The notes beneath the pieces were generated by a model. That model was not told where the DNA came from. It did no database searches and worked only from the letters and a program-made list of their open reading frames with translations. From the NCBI GenBank assembly GCA_016197205.1, contig JACPWG010000099.1:17045-81044 (forward strand): a stretch of DNA of 64,000 bases, read 5' to 3'. The stretch is from Planctomycetota bacterium. GTDB lineage: Bacteria; Planctomycetota; MHYJ01; WSZJ01; JACPWG01. The translations under genes were made by a program, and so were the position numbers. Of the stretch, positions 43,630 through 53,056 are shown piece after piece; position 1 is the stretch's first letter, and every line of letters begins with the position of its first letter.

Positions 43630-46275
43630 CTACCCGCCCCCGCGGATCAGGTCGATCAGTTCCTCCGTCGACAGCTTCGCCGCCTGGTCCGTCCCCTCCA
43701 GTACACCCGCCACCAGTCCCCGCGTCTCCGCGTGCAGCGCGAGGATCTTCTCTTCGATGGTGCCGGTGGCGACGATCCGGTAGACCGTCACGGGACGCGT
43801 CTGGCCGATGCGGTGCGCGCGATCCGTCGCCTGATCCTCCACGGCCGGGTTCCACCACGGGTCCAGGTGCAGCACGTAGTCGGCCGCGGTCAGGTTCAGA
43901 CCCGTCCCCCCCGCCTTCAGCGAAATGAGAAACACATCCCCCTCCCCTCGCTGAAACGCGTCCACCGCCCGGTCGCGGTCCGCCGCGGGGGTGGACCCGT
44001 CGAGGTACTGGTAGGGCACGCCGCGCGCCTCCAGCGCCTCCCGGACGAGCGCGAGGAAACGCACGAACTGGCTGAACACCAGCGCACGGTGCCGCCCCTC
44101 GCGCAGCTCGTCAAGGGTCTCCAGAAAGACCTCCATCTTCGACGAGGTCAGCTCGCTCTCCGGGTGCAGGATCCGCGGGTGACAGGCGAGCTGGCGGGGG
44201 TGGGTCAGGGCGGCCAGGACCAGGAAGCGCCGGTCCTCCCCCTCGCCGCCCGACGCGCTGCCCCCGCTGCCCCCGCCCGCGCCCTCGGACGCGGCGGCGA
44301 TCTTCCGGAGCAGGGCCGCGCGCGTCGAGTCGTAGAGCGCGCGCTCCTCGGGCGACGGCTCCGCCGCGAGCTGGATCTCGGTGCGCGCGTGCAGCTCCTC
44401 CAGGTCTTCCCCCTTCGTTCGGCGCAGGATAAAGGGACGCACGAGCCGCGCAAGGGCATGCCGCCGGCCCGCGTCCTTCTCGCGTTCGATCGGCGCGACG
44501 AACCAATTACGGAAGCGGTCCCAGCTCCCGAAGAGGCCGGGGCAGACCGCGCGGAAGAGGCTCCACAGCTCTCCGAGATGGTTCTCGATGGGCGTCCCCG
44601 TGAGCGCCAGTCGCCAGCTCGCCTCGAGTCACCGGACAGCGGTCGCGGTCTTGCTCCTGCTGTTCTTGACGAACTGCGCCTCGTCCAGGACCAGCGTCCC
44701 CCAACCGACTTTTGCCAGCTTCTCCACGTCCCTCAGGAGAAGGCCGTAGCTCGTCACGACGAGGTCGCCGGGCCGGAACCGATCCGGCTCTGGCAGTCGG
44801 TCGGTCTCCCGGTACAGGACGGGGTTGAGCGTCGGACAGAATTTTCGGCACTCGCGGACCCAGTTGGCGCCGACGGAGGTCGGGGCGACGATAAGCGCGG
44901 GCCCGAGGGGAGCCCTGTCGATGAGCGCGGCGAGTGCCTGGACGGTCTTGCCGAGCCCCATGTCGTCCGCCAGGCAGCCGCCGACCCCCCAGGCCGCGAG
45001 CCGCGACAGCCAGCGGTAGCCTTCGAGCTGGTAGTCGCGCAGCTCGGCCGTCAGCGTCGTCGGCGGCTCCGGACAGAGCGCCATGGTCGCGTCGAAGCGC
45101 TGCTTCATTTCCGCCCATGCCTTGCACGCCTCGAACGTGCCGGCCTCCAGGATGATTTCGTCGACGAATGGGGCCGCCGCCGGCCCAAGCTCCAGGCCGC
45201 CGCGCTCACCGCCCCCCTGTGCCGCGTCGACGAGGTCCTGGATCCGCTCGCGCAGACGCGCCGTGAGGACGAACCACTTCCCGGCGGAGATCGGTACGTA
45301 GCGCCGCCCGGTCCGCAGGGCCGCCAGCAACTCGGCGAGCGGGACGAGGTCCCCGTCGAGGTCGACCTCCCCATCGAGCCCGAACCAGTCGCGTCCCTCC
45401 ACGATGCGGAGGCGCAGGTCGTTCGTCGTGGCGGCGCGGGCGACCAGGAGCCGGCTGCCGTCCTCCGGCCATTCGACGACGAGGTCGGATCGTGGGTTCG
45501 CCTGAAGGGAGACGACAAGGTCGAGCGCGTCCTGGTCGTCCGGGATCCCCCAGGTCCAGGGCGGACCCTCGGACCGTTCGTCAAGGCCCAGCTCCGTCGC
45601 GATACGAAGCCCGGCCTCCGCCTCAGCCTGCAGCTCGCGGCGTACGCGGCGCCGCGCACCGACGAGCGTCGCTGTCAGGACGGCCGGGCCCTCGCCTGGG
45701 GCGAACAGCTCACTCCCCCCCACCGCCGGTCGCACGCCGAGGGACACGGTGAGCCCGCCTGCCTTCACGGGCGTCAGCAGCAGACGCAGGCGCGCATCGG
45801 CGGACGTCTCTTGCCAGGCGAGGTCCGACGGGAGCACGACCGGCAGCCTCTCCTCCATGCGGTGCAGCCGTTCCAGGAGCTGGTCTTCGGTCTCGGCGGG
45901 GAACTCGCGCGGGAGCGCGCGGAGGCCCTCCACGAGGCTCGCCTGGCCTGCGCCGACGCGCGCCACGATGACGAGGCGCGCCACGGAATCCACGAGCACG
46001 AGGCCGCGGGGCGTGCGATAGGACTTCACGTCCCCGCCGGCCACGAGCGAACACGCGGCGATGCGGAGGGCGATCGAGCCGGAGGGCTGCCGCACCGCCT
46101 CCGTGCGGAGTTCTCCGCGCGCGATCCGCAACGGCTCCTTGTCCGACTCCCAAAACACTCCCGCACGTCCGATCAGTCCGTCGAGCACCTCGAGAGGGTC
46201 CAGGGTGTCGCCGGGCGCGGAAATGCGTCCGCTCTCCTCGATTTTCGCCCGCCGAACCGTCATTCCCCAGAGCAT
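43630..46275 (-). pseudogene. SNF2-family helicase interrupted by one in-frame TGA
   Basis: One continuous frame of 882 codons except for TGA at 44631-44629. The N-terminal part ends with motif I (ADDMGLGKTVQALAAL), SYGLLLRDVEKL and motif II DEAQFVKNSRSKTATAVR, then the stop. Translation beyond it continues as LEASWRLALTGTPIENHLGELWSLF (motif III) in the same frame and goes on through the C-terminal helicase lobe (LVFSQFVRFL, SLKAGGTGLNLTAADYVLHLDPWWNPAVEDQATDRAHRIGQ). A C-to-T change in a CGA codon would explain the stop. The residues before the first ATG (LSFVAIPPDDLDA) also look coding but lack a standard start, and half of element B lies upstream, so the 5' end may be lost too. Confidence 0.85.
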
Positions 46276-46390
46276 GGCATCCAGGTCGTCGGGTGGAATT
46301 GCGACAAAGGACAGTCTGCCGGGCTCCCTCCGCGGGAGCCTTACCCCGGGTGACCACCTCCCCGCTGCCCCCCGCTTCTGGGGACCCTCT

Positions 46391-46438
46391 GGAATTCAGG
46401 ATCGTGTCCCCCGTTTTGCGGCCGGTTTGAACCATGCC
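46391..46438. mobile_element. Element family B, half copy
   Basis: The end CCGGTTTGAACCATGCC and adjacent interior GGAATTCAGGATCGTGTCCCCCG match one half of copies 2 and 3. The other half is missing; the break lies about 115 bp upstream of the SNF2 first ATG. Between 46439 and 46587 there is only a -10-like TAGAAT. Confidence 0.75.
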
Positions 46439-46587
46439 GGGAATCGGGCCAAGGCGGGAAGCGTCGAGACGGCGCCTGGATCGGGCAGGCTTCGGCTTGG
46501 TCGATCGTCCAGGGCAGCGCTAGAATGCGCGTCGTTGCCTACGGCGAGGACGGGCAGCCCCGTGTGCGCGGCCCCCGGCGTCGGTGG

Positions 46588-47352
46588 TCAGCGGGCCGCC
46601 AGGTCGTAGGCGAGCTTGGCGATGAGGCCGACCACGACGCAGAGCACCACGGAACGAACCATTCGATCGCCGCGCCGGGCGGCGAGGCGCGCGCCGAGGA
46701 AGCCGCCGGCGAATTGCGCGGCGGCCATCGGCAGGGCGATGCGCCAGGCCACAGTGTCCTTGGACGCGAAGATCAGCACCGAAGCGAGATTCGAGGCGAA
46801 GTTGACCGGTTTCGCGTCGGCGGAGGCGCGTGCGGCGGGGGAGCCGAGCAGGGCGACGAAGGCGAGGATGAGAAAGGTGCCCGTGCCCGGCCCGAAGAAG
46901 CCGTCATAAGTTCCGAGCGCGAAGGCGATGCCGGCGGCGACCGGTCCTTCGGGCAGGCGGGTGTGCGACGGTGCGGCGGTGCCGGCGGTCGGGCGCAAGA
47001 GGAGGACAGCCAGGACGAAGACGAGGAGCGCGAGCACGAGGGGGCGCAGGGTTTCCGGCGGGACCCAGAGCACGAGGCGCGCACCCGCGAGAGCGCCAAC
47101 GAAGCCGAGAGGAAAAGTGAGGAGGGCGCGGCGACGCTCGACCATGCCGGCGCGCGCATAGGCCAGGAGCGAGGCGAAGGAACCGAAGACGGACTGGGCC
47201 TTGTTGGTGCCGAGGGCGAGGTGCGGCGGAATGCCTGCGGCGAGGAGGGCGGGGAGTGAGATCAGGCCGCCCCCGCCGCCGATGGCGTCTACGGTGCCGG
47301 CGGCGAGGCCGGCGAGGCAGAGGAGGGCGATGGTGGTCGGAGTGAGGTCCAT
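46588..47352 (-). CDS. TSUP-family (TauE/SafE) membrane transporter
   Basis: 254 residues with six to eight hydrophobic segments. LAAGTVDAIGGGGGLISLPALLAAGIPPHLALGTNKAQS is the N-terminal signature of the sulfite-exporter TauE/SafE family, and ALGTYDGFFGPGTGTFLILAFVALLG with NFASNLASVLIFA is its repeated half. These carry sulfur-containing or organic anions across the inner membrane; the substrate here is unknown. The ATG at 47352 starts at the first helix; a longer upstream frame passes through low-complexity repeat DNA. No clear ribosome site. Confidence 0.87.
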   Translation of the reverse strand: MDLTPTTIALLCLAGLAAGTVDAIGGGGGLISLPALLAAGIPPHLALGTNKAQSVFGSFASLLAYARAGMVERRRALLTFPLGFVGALAGARLVLWVPPETLRPLVLALLVFVLAVLLLRPTAGTAAPSHTRLPEGPVAAGIAFALGTYDGFFGPGTGTFLILAFVALLGSPAARASADAKPVNFASNLASVLIFASKDTVAWRIALPMAAAQFAGGFLGARLAARRGDRMVRSVVLCVVVGLIAKLAYDLAAR

Positions 47353-47766
47353 CGGGGAAGAAGCCTGAGGGGAGGAGGTTGGAGGCTGGAAGTTGGAGAA
47401 TGGAGAAGGGAGAAGGGAAGTTGGAGAGAGGCGGTTTCGGAGACGTGCGGACAGAAGTCGCAAGGGTAGAACGGCTGTGACCGAAGGCAGGGATCACGAA
47501 ACACAGAGACGCGGAGACGCAGAGGACTGTCAGTGGATTGAATCTCCTGGAACCCCAGTGGGAGATCCGGAGGCGGGAAAAACCAATCAACGAAACCCGA
47601 TTCGTCCTGGGAGGCACTCCAACGCTAGGGGCCTACGCTTTCGGTCCGGACCTGTTCGTAGTTCCGCCTTCAGGCGGCTCGTTGCGCAGAAACGTGAACG
47701 TCTCGCAGCACGGGCTGCCTGAAGGCGAAACGACAAACAGCGCCGTGACCTTCGGAGGCGTGTGAG
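47353..47766. other. Intergenic repeat-rich DNA
   Basis: No gene seen. 47385-47435 is a purine-rich array of GGAAGTTGGAGA and GGAGAAGGGA. 47490-47525 has the ACACAGAGACGCGGAGACGCAGAGG type of repeat. 47650-47740 contains GTAGTTCCGCCTTCAGGCGGCTC and CTGCCTGAAGGCG, a hairpin-forming motif. Confidence 0.5.
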
Positions 47767-48143
47767 CAGCCCTTCCAAGGTGGCTGCGACGCCCCGGTGC
47801 CGGACGCGAGCCCCCTGCTCGCTTGATGATGCGGCTTGTGCCGGCGTTGTGGTGCAGGGTTTCCGCCTTCGCCCGCGGCGCTTCGGTGGACGGGTCCGCC
47901 CTGCACCCGCTCTCGCACGGATCGTTTGAAGCTGCTCCCCGCCCTCCGCTGGCCGCTCCCGCACTCCAAACGCTCGGCGACTTCGATGCGGGGCGTCCCG
48001 CCGGTGCAGGGCGGAAGCCCCGCACCACAAGGGCTCGTAGCCGGCGGATGAGAACCGTGGGAAGGCGGCTCCTTCCCTCACCCAGCATCTGAGGCTCCAT
48101 TTCACAACAGTCGGACAGCCCTCCCCGCCTGGGAAGGGCTGGG
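47767..48143. repeat. Inverted-repeat element family F, copy 2 (377 bp)
   Basis: Starts CAGCCCTTCCAAGG and ends GGAAGGGCTG. GGCGTGTG is present just outside both ends, a probable 8-bp target duplication. High similarity to the first 380 bp of 11922-12398. Confidence 0.8.
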
Positions 48144-48188
48144 CGTGTGGCCTGGCCGAGGTCCGACCCTGGCATTGCCGTACTCGTG

Positions 48189-48353
48189 GCCCATTCACAA
48201 AGTCCGAACACAATGCCTGGAGGCATGGGCCTCCCTCCTTCGCTCGCTCGCCGCGAGCTACGGCGCGCAGGCAGGCCCGCGCCAACGGCCACAGCACGTG
48301 CGACTCGCCGTGACTCGGTTGACGACCGTGTCCGAAGTCTGTCCAGGGGACGC
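48189..48353. repeat. Element family E, copy 3
   Basis: Begins CACAAAGTCCGAACACAATGCCTGG and ends GTGTCCGAAGTCTGTCC, corresponding to the ends of the copy at 20330-20454, with a different, hairpin-rich interior. Confidence 0.5.
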
Positions 48354-48433
48354 CAGCATACCAAATCCAGCGGCGCGACCTAGCGTAATCGAAGACTGGC
48401 CCAGAGCGAAGGCGGGATGGTATAGTGAAAAGC

Positions 48434-50269
48434 ATGTCCAGCGCAGATCGCCTTCTTCGGTCCGTGGTGACGCTTCTTGCCTGCGACGGGCGCGTCGGCG
48501 CCCGGGAGCGGAGGTTCCTGGATGCCCTTCGCAAGCGCATGGGGATCGCCGCCGACGTGGTCGAAGGCTACGTCACGGAAGCCCTCGCCGGCAAGCGGAT
48601 GCTCACGCTGCCGGCGGGCGAGGAGGAGCGGCAGGAGCTCTTCGAGGTGCTGGTGGACGCCGCGGCGGTCGATCGCGTGATCGCGGTGGCCGAGCGACGG
48701 ATCCTCGATGTCTTCGCCACGAGGATCGGGGTTTCGCGCGAAGACCTCGAGGACCGGATCCGCGCCGCGCTGGAGAAATACACGCCGCAGGCGGAGAAGG
48801 GGCGTGGGGCGGCTGAAAACAAAGTTGCCGTGTCCTCCGCGCCTCGCGTCGTGTCCTGGCGGGACCGGCCCGCGCCCAGGGCGGTCGCGAGCGAGTCCGC
48901 GCCTCCGGTGCTTCCCCCGCCGGAAGTTGCCGCGATCCCGGCGCTGGAGCTCGCGCCACCGGTCGTCGTGCCCGTGAAGGCCCCGCCTGCTCCCAGAGCC
49001 GCGGTCCCGCCGAAGGCCGCGCCTGCGCCGCGAGCGTCGGTTGCCGCCACTTCGCAGCGCGCGTCGACGCCGGCTTCCGCGCCCCCGCCCCCGGTGTGCC
49101 TGACCCCGCCCGCGAGGCGAGGCCTGCTTTCCTGGAAGAGCGTCTCGCTCGATTCCCAGTCGGCCGCCCCGCCCCGCGACCTCGCGCTCGCGGCGGATGG
49201 CCGCTTCGCCGTCCTCGCGGCCGCGGACGATGCACTCCGGCTCTGGGACCTCGTGGCGGGTCGTTGCGTGCGCGAGCTCGCGACCCAGGGGCACCGCCCC
49301 GGCTGCGTGGCGATCGCGCCCGACGGCCGGCTGGTCCTCTCGGGCGGGGAGGACGGCACGGTTCGCGCCTGGGACCCCGACCAGGGCAGCTCGACGGCCA
49401 CGCTCGTCGGTCACCAGGGGCCCGTCTACGGTGTTCACCTTACGATGGACGGTCGGCTCGCGGCCTCGGCCGGGGCGGACCACACGTTTCGCGTCTGGGA
49501 CCTCGCCGCGGGTCGTTGCCTCCGCACGCTCTGGGGCGGTCGCGGCGGACTCCTCGCCGCGCGCATAAGCGAAGACGGCCGGCTCGCCGTCTCGCTCAGC
49601 GAGGACCGCACGGTGCGCGCCTGGGAGGCGGCAACGGGCCGCTTCCTGCGGACGCTCGAGGACGCCTCGCGGCCGGTGCGCGCGCTCGCCATGACGCCCG
49701 ATGGACGGCGCGCTGCAGCAGGCGGGGACGCGGGCGTCCTCCGCGTCTGGCACGTGGCGACGGGGCGTCGAGAAGCCTCGCTGGAAGCACACGCCGGCGG
49801 CGTGTCCGACCTTGCGCTGTCCGTGGACGGGTCGCTCGGCGTCACGGCCGGTGCGGACGGCCTGCTTCGCGCCTGGGACCTGGATCGCGGCGAGTTGCTC
49901 GCCGAGCTGACGGGGCACGCCGCCCCGGTGACGCGCGTGTCCCTTTCCGCGAACGGCGCCGCGGCGGTGAGCGCGTCCGCGGACGGCGAGCTGCGCGCGT
50001 GGCGCCTGGACCGCGAAGAGCCCGCGTCCGAGGAGGCCGATTGGGACGAGGCCGCGCGCGGCTGGGTGGAGCTTTTTCTCTCCGCGCGCACACCGATCGT
50101 CGACGCGGGCCTCACCCGAAAGGGGCGGCCCTCGTGGACGGAAGCGGACCTCCGCCGTCTCCTCCTCCAACTGCGCTGGGCCGGTCTCGGCCGACTGCGG
50201 CCGGAAGGCGTCCGGGCCGCGGCCGAGCAGCTCGCTTCTTCCTGGAGCGCTCCGCCCGCGCTCGACTGA
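48434..50269 (+). CDS. TerB-like domain fused to a WD40 beta-propeller
   Basis: 611 residues. Residues 1-120 are a TerB-like helical domain (ADRLLRSVVTLLACDGRVGARERRFLDAL, then EERQELFEVLVDAAAVDRVIAVAERRILD), closely related to the N-terminus of the protein at 56791. A 120-residue Ala/Pro linker leads to seven WD40 units (about 245-545), for example GCVAIAPDGRLVLSGGEDGTVRAWDPDQG, with WD or AW at each end. The C-terminal 70 residues are not WD40 (RPSWTEADLRRLLLQLRWAGLGRL). Probably a scaffold. A TATAGT box lies 7 bp before the ATG and no ribosome site is visible, so a leaderless message is possible; GTG at 48425 is an alternative start. Confidence 0.88.
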   Translation: MSSADRLLRSVVTLLACDGRVGARERRFLDALRKRMGIAADVVEGYVTEALAGKRMLTLPAGEEERQELFEVLVDAAAVDRVIAVAERRILDVFATRIGVSREDLEDRIRAALEKYTPQAEKGRGAAENKVAVSSAPRVVSWRDRPAPRAVASESAPPVLPPPEVAAIPALELAPPVVVPVKAPPAPRAAVPPKAAPAPRASVAATSQRASTPASAPPPPVCLTPPARRGLLSWKSVSLDSQSAAPPRDLALAADGRFAVLAAADDALRLWDLVAGRCVRELATQGHRPGCVAIAPDGRLVLSGGEDGTVRAWDPDQGSSTATLVGHQGPVYGVHLTMDGRLAASAGADHTFRVWDLAAGRCLRTLWGGRGGLLAARISEDGRLAVSLSEDRTVRAWEAATGRFLRTLEDASRPVRALAMTPDGRRAAAGGDAGVLRVWHVATGRREASLEAHAGGVSDLALSVDGSLGVTAGADGLLRAWDLDRGELLAELTGHAAPVTRVSLSANGAAAVSASADGELRAWRLDREEPASEEADWDEAARGWVELFLSARTPIVDAGLTRKGRPSWTEADLRRLLLQLRWAGLGRLRPEGVRAAAEQLASSWSAPPALD

Positions 50270-50917
50270 AGGGGATGCGAGCCTGCGGATCGGCGCCACC
50301 GGCAACGCCCGAAACGCCCTCCAGGCCGCCTCCCACCCGTGGAGCGCTTCCGCGGTCGTCCGAAATCGGTCGCGCGGGTTGGAGGCCGTCGTCTTGGACA
50401 GCACCTCGTCGACGATGGCGGGGAACCATGGAAAGCACTGCCGCAGGCTCTGGATCGGCGTAGGGCCCCAGTCCGGTCGAGCCGCATCGCTGCCCTTGGT
50501 CGCGGCGCAGGGCGCGCCCGTGAAGCACGCGAAGACGACTTTGCCGAGGGCGTATTGGTCGGAGTAGATCGTCGGCGTCGATGCGCCGGAGAGTTCGGGC
50601 GCGCGATAGAAGGATCGATCGCCGCCGGCCCCGGGCGTCGTCGCCTCGGGTGTGAGGAGGATTTCGATCCCGGCGGTCGTGTAATGGAGCGTCGCGGGAC
50701 TCAGCTCGCCCGCGCACTGGCCGTTCCGATGCAGGTCGGCCAGCGCCTGGAGGCCGCGAAGCGCGACGCGGAACGCCGCCGTGGGCAGAAGGAGGCCGTG
50801 TGCGGCAAGCTCGTCCGCGAGTGTGTGCGCAGGTCCCCACGGCCAGGCTGGTTCGGGTCGGGGCCTGTCGCGCGCGGGCAGGGCGGTATCGGCCACGGTG
50901 GCAAGCGACAGGCACAT
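50270..50917 (-). pseudogene. Kinase-like C-lobe without N-lobe or catalytic residues
   Basis: The ATG at 50917 follows AGGAGTACGACC, a good ribosome site. The product contains kinase C-lobe landmarks: LRGLQALADLHRNGQ (helix E), GELSPATLHYTTAGIEILL where HRDLKPENILL is expected, SFYRAPEL (APE), YSDQYALGKVVFACFTGAPCA (helix F region) and SNPRDRFRTTAEAL. There is no N-lobe, no VAIK lysine, no HRD aspartate and no DFG. The frame has no stop until 48380, running antisense through the whole WD40 gene, so either the stop is lost or the gene has decayed. Coordinates give only the part that looks like a kinase. Confidence 0.6.
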
Positions 50918-50991
50918 GGTCGTACTCCTATGGAAGAGCGTCGAGCCGACCGGCCTGCATCCGAGCCTTTTTTTGGCTGCGGTGCAGGCGC

Positions 50992-51020
50992 TTGACGGGG
51001 CGGTCCGAAGGTGATATGAC
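50992..51020 (+). promoter_or_regulatory. Predicted promoter for sigma-like gene A
   Basis: -35 TTGACG (50992-50997), 17-bp spacer, -10 TATGAC (51015-51020). An in-frame ATG at 51016 overlaps the -10, favouring the start at 51100. Confidence 0.6.
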
Positions 51021-51099
51021 CCGCTCCGGTTCGAACTTTTGCGCTTCGCAGGTCGAACGCTCGATCTCCAGCGCAACCATTCGTCGGACGTCTGCAGAG

Positions 51100-52614
51100 A
51101 TGCGCACGGCGGCCTCCCACGAAGTCCGATTTCGGCAGCGAGTCTGGGATGTGGCGCAGGCGCTGCTCGTCGACCGCACCATCGACGTCCCTCGCGACGA
51201 AAGCACGCCGGCGGACGCGGCTGAGTGGATGGCGGCGTTGGAGCGCGCCGATCCCGCCCACGGCGTCGTCTGGTCGCTCGTCCTCGTTCTGGCCGGGCAG
51301 GGGGAGTTCGATCGTGCGGGGGATCTGCTCACCGATCTCTATCTGCAGCTCCTTCTGGCAAACGTCTCCGCGCACCTCGAGCGGCGCGATTCCGCGGGCG
51401 CAACCGACCGTCGCGACGAGGTCCAGCCCGCGGACCGGCTGGCCGCGATCCGCTCGCTCGCCCGGCGCTACCCGCCGTGCACCGCCGATTTCGAAAGGGT
51501 GCTCGCCCTCTTCGAGTCCGGAGACAAGGATGGGGCCGTGCGACACGTGGAGCGCATGGTCCGTGGCATGGCGCGCAAGGCCTCAGACATCCTCTGGCCG
51601 CCCGCGACCCACACGTCGTGGGTGCGCATCCTCACGAACATGTCGGCGCCCGCCGTCCGCCCCGACCTCGACGGTCTCCTGGCCGCCTATTGGATGCCCG
51701 TGCGCGAGCTGCTGCAGCGCACGTTCGGGCTCGACGCCGGCACGGCCGAATCGGTCACGAGCGACTTCTTCGGGGACGCGGTAGTCAAGAATTCGCTCGC
51801 CCGCTACGACCCGAACGCGGGCTCGCGCTTCCGCGACTACCTCGCGACCGCGGTCCACCACTTCTACCCGAAGTGGCGGAATCGGCAACGAACCGGCCAG
51901 GGACGCGCCCAGCCGCTGCCCGACGACCCGCGTGCGCCCGCAGCGGTCTCGCCCGAGCCCGACGCGCATCTCGATTGTTCCCTCTGGCGGTGGAAACTCT
52001 CGACCGCGCTGGCGGACGCGCGGACGCGTCTCTCCGACCGCGACCGCGGACCCGAGATGTGGGAGGTCTTCGAGGCGCGGCTGTTCGCGGGCCCCGGCAC
52101 ACCTCCGACGCACGAGGTCCTTGCGAAGCGCTTTGGGCGCTCCGCCTACCAGGTGAACAATTACCTGCACCAAGTGCGCAAAGTCCTGGTCGAGAGCCTA
52201 CGCGGCATTCCCGGGGAGGGTACGGGTCGCATCGCGGTCGGCTTCAAGCCCCCGTCCTGCTGCGCCGAAGACGCCCGCTTCACGTTCGCAGAGAGGCGCG
52301 TCGAAGCGGTCGCCGGCCGATCGGTCCCGGTCCGTGTGCTCGTGCGGGACGCCTCCGGCCACCACAACCCGCTTTCCTCCGCGCCGGGGGTCCGCGTGGT
52401 CGTCGCGTGCGGGACAGGCACCGTGACCACCCTCGCGCCGCAGCGGTTGCAGGGCGTGCTGCTTGAGCGCCGCTACGTCCGGCTTGTGGAGGCGGTCGTG
52501 CATTCCGCGGAGGCCGGCGAGGCGACGCTCGCGCTTTCGGACGAGCTGGGAACGGGGTTGGACGTCTCCGACCGGATGACGTTGGTGTTCCGACCCGCGC
52601 GCGGGAAGGCCTAG
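51100..52614 (+). CDS. ECF-sigma-like protein A with extra N- and C-terminal domains
   Basis: 504 residues; the start is set by alignment with paralogue B and by the promoter overlapping an earlier ATG. Residues 1-175 are helical and unfamiliar, with GEFDRAGDLLTDLYLQLLLANVSAHL and the conserved SDILWPPATHTSW. A sigma region 2-like segment follows (VRELLQRTFGLDAGTAESVTSDFFGDAVVKNSLARYDP..RFRDYLATAVHHFYPKW) and a region 4-like segment (MWEVFEARLFAGPG...EVLAKRFGRSAYQVNNYLHQVRKVL). The last 115 residues (CCAEDARFTF through MTLVFRP) form a beta-rich domain not found in ordinary sigma factors. The stop TAG overlaps the start of element D2. Promoter targets are unknown. Confidence 0.78.
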   Translation: MRTAASHEVRFRQRVWDVAQALLVDRTIDVPRDESTPADAAEWMAALERADPAHGVVWSLVLVLAGQGEFDRAGDLLTDLYLQLLLANVSAHLERRDSAGATDRRDEVQPADRLAAIRSLARRYPPCTADFERVLALFESGDKDGAVRHVERMVRGMARKASDILWPPATHTSWVRILTNMSAPAVRPDLDGLLAAYWMPVRELLQRTFGLDAGTAESVTSDFFGDAVVKNSLARYDPNAGSRFRDYLATAVHHFYPKWRNRQRTGQGRAQPLPDDPRAPAAVSPEPDAHLDCSLWRWKLSTALADARTRLSDRDRGPEMWEVFEARLFAGPGTPPTHEVLAKRFGRSAYQVNNYLHQVRKVLVESLRGIPGEGTGRIAVGFKPPSCCAEDARFTFAERRVEAVAGRSVPVRVLVRDASGHHNPLSSAPGVRVVVACGTGTVTTLAPQRLQGVLLERRYVRLVEAVVHSAEAGEATLALSDELGTGLDVSDRMTLVFRPARGKA

Positions 52615-52917
52615 TGGGCCTTCATTGCCGTTTCGGTAGGCCCTTCGTCCCGGTCGCCGGCGCGTCCCGCGGAGAAACGGAACCGCGACCGTTCGGGAGC
52701 GGCCTCGGGATGTCCTTGCGCGACCTTCGGTTCGATGTCGCCGGCCCGCTTGCAACCGCCCTGCGAACCCATCGGGCAGCGAGGTCGAATACGCGGCTCT
52801 GGAAGAACGCGCGGAGACCGCTCCCTCACGGTCGCGGTTCGGTGTGTCCGTCGCGGACCCGTTCCGCTTCGTTTGTCCCCATGTCGTGCACGCCCAGGAT
52901 CGATATTGAAGACCCAC
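52614..52917. mobile_element. Inverted-repeat element family D, copy 2 (304 bp)
   Basis: Ends GTGGGCCTTCA and a slightly altered TGAAGACCCAC. Inverted relative to copy 1 (20023-20326) and exactly the same length. It starts within the stop codon of sigma-like gene A. Family E-like sequence follows (GTTGACGATCTCCAGGCACGAT, about 52925-53036). Confidence 0.85.
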
Positions 52918-53056
52918 GAGTGCCGTGTTGACGATCTCCAGGCACGATTCCTGGGAGCGCAGGCCGGCCCGCGCGAGCCGGCACACGTCCTTCACTGCGC
53001 CGAGACCGCGAGTGACCTTGGCTGCGGCCACCATCGCTAGGAGGAACTCGAGTTTT

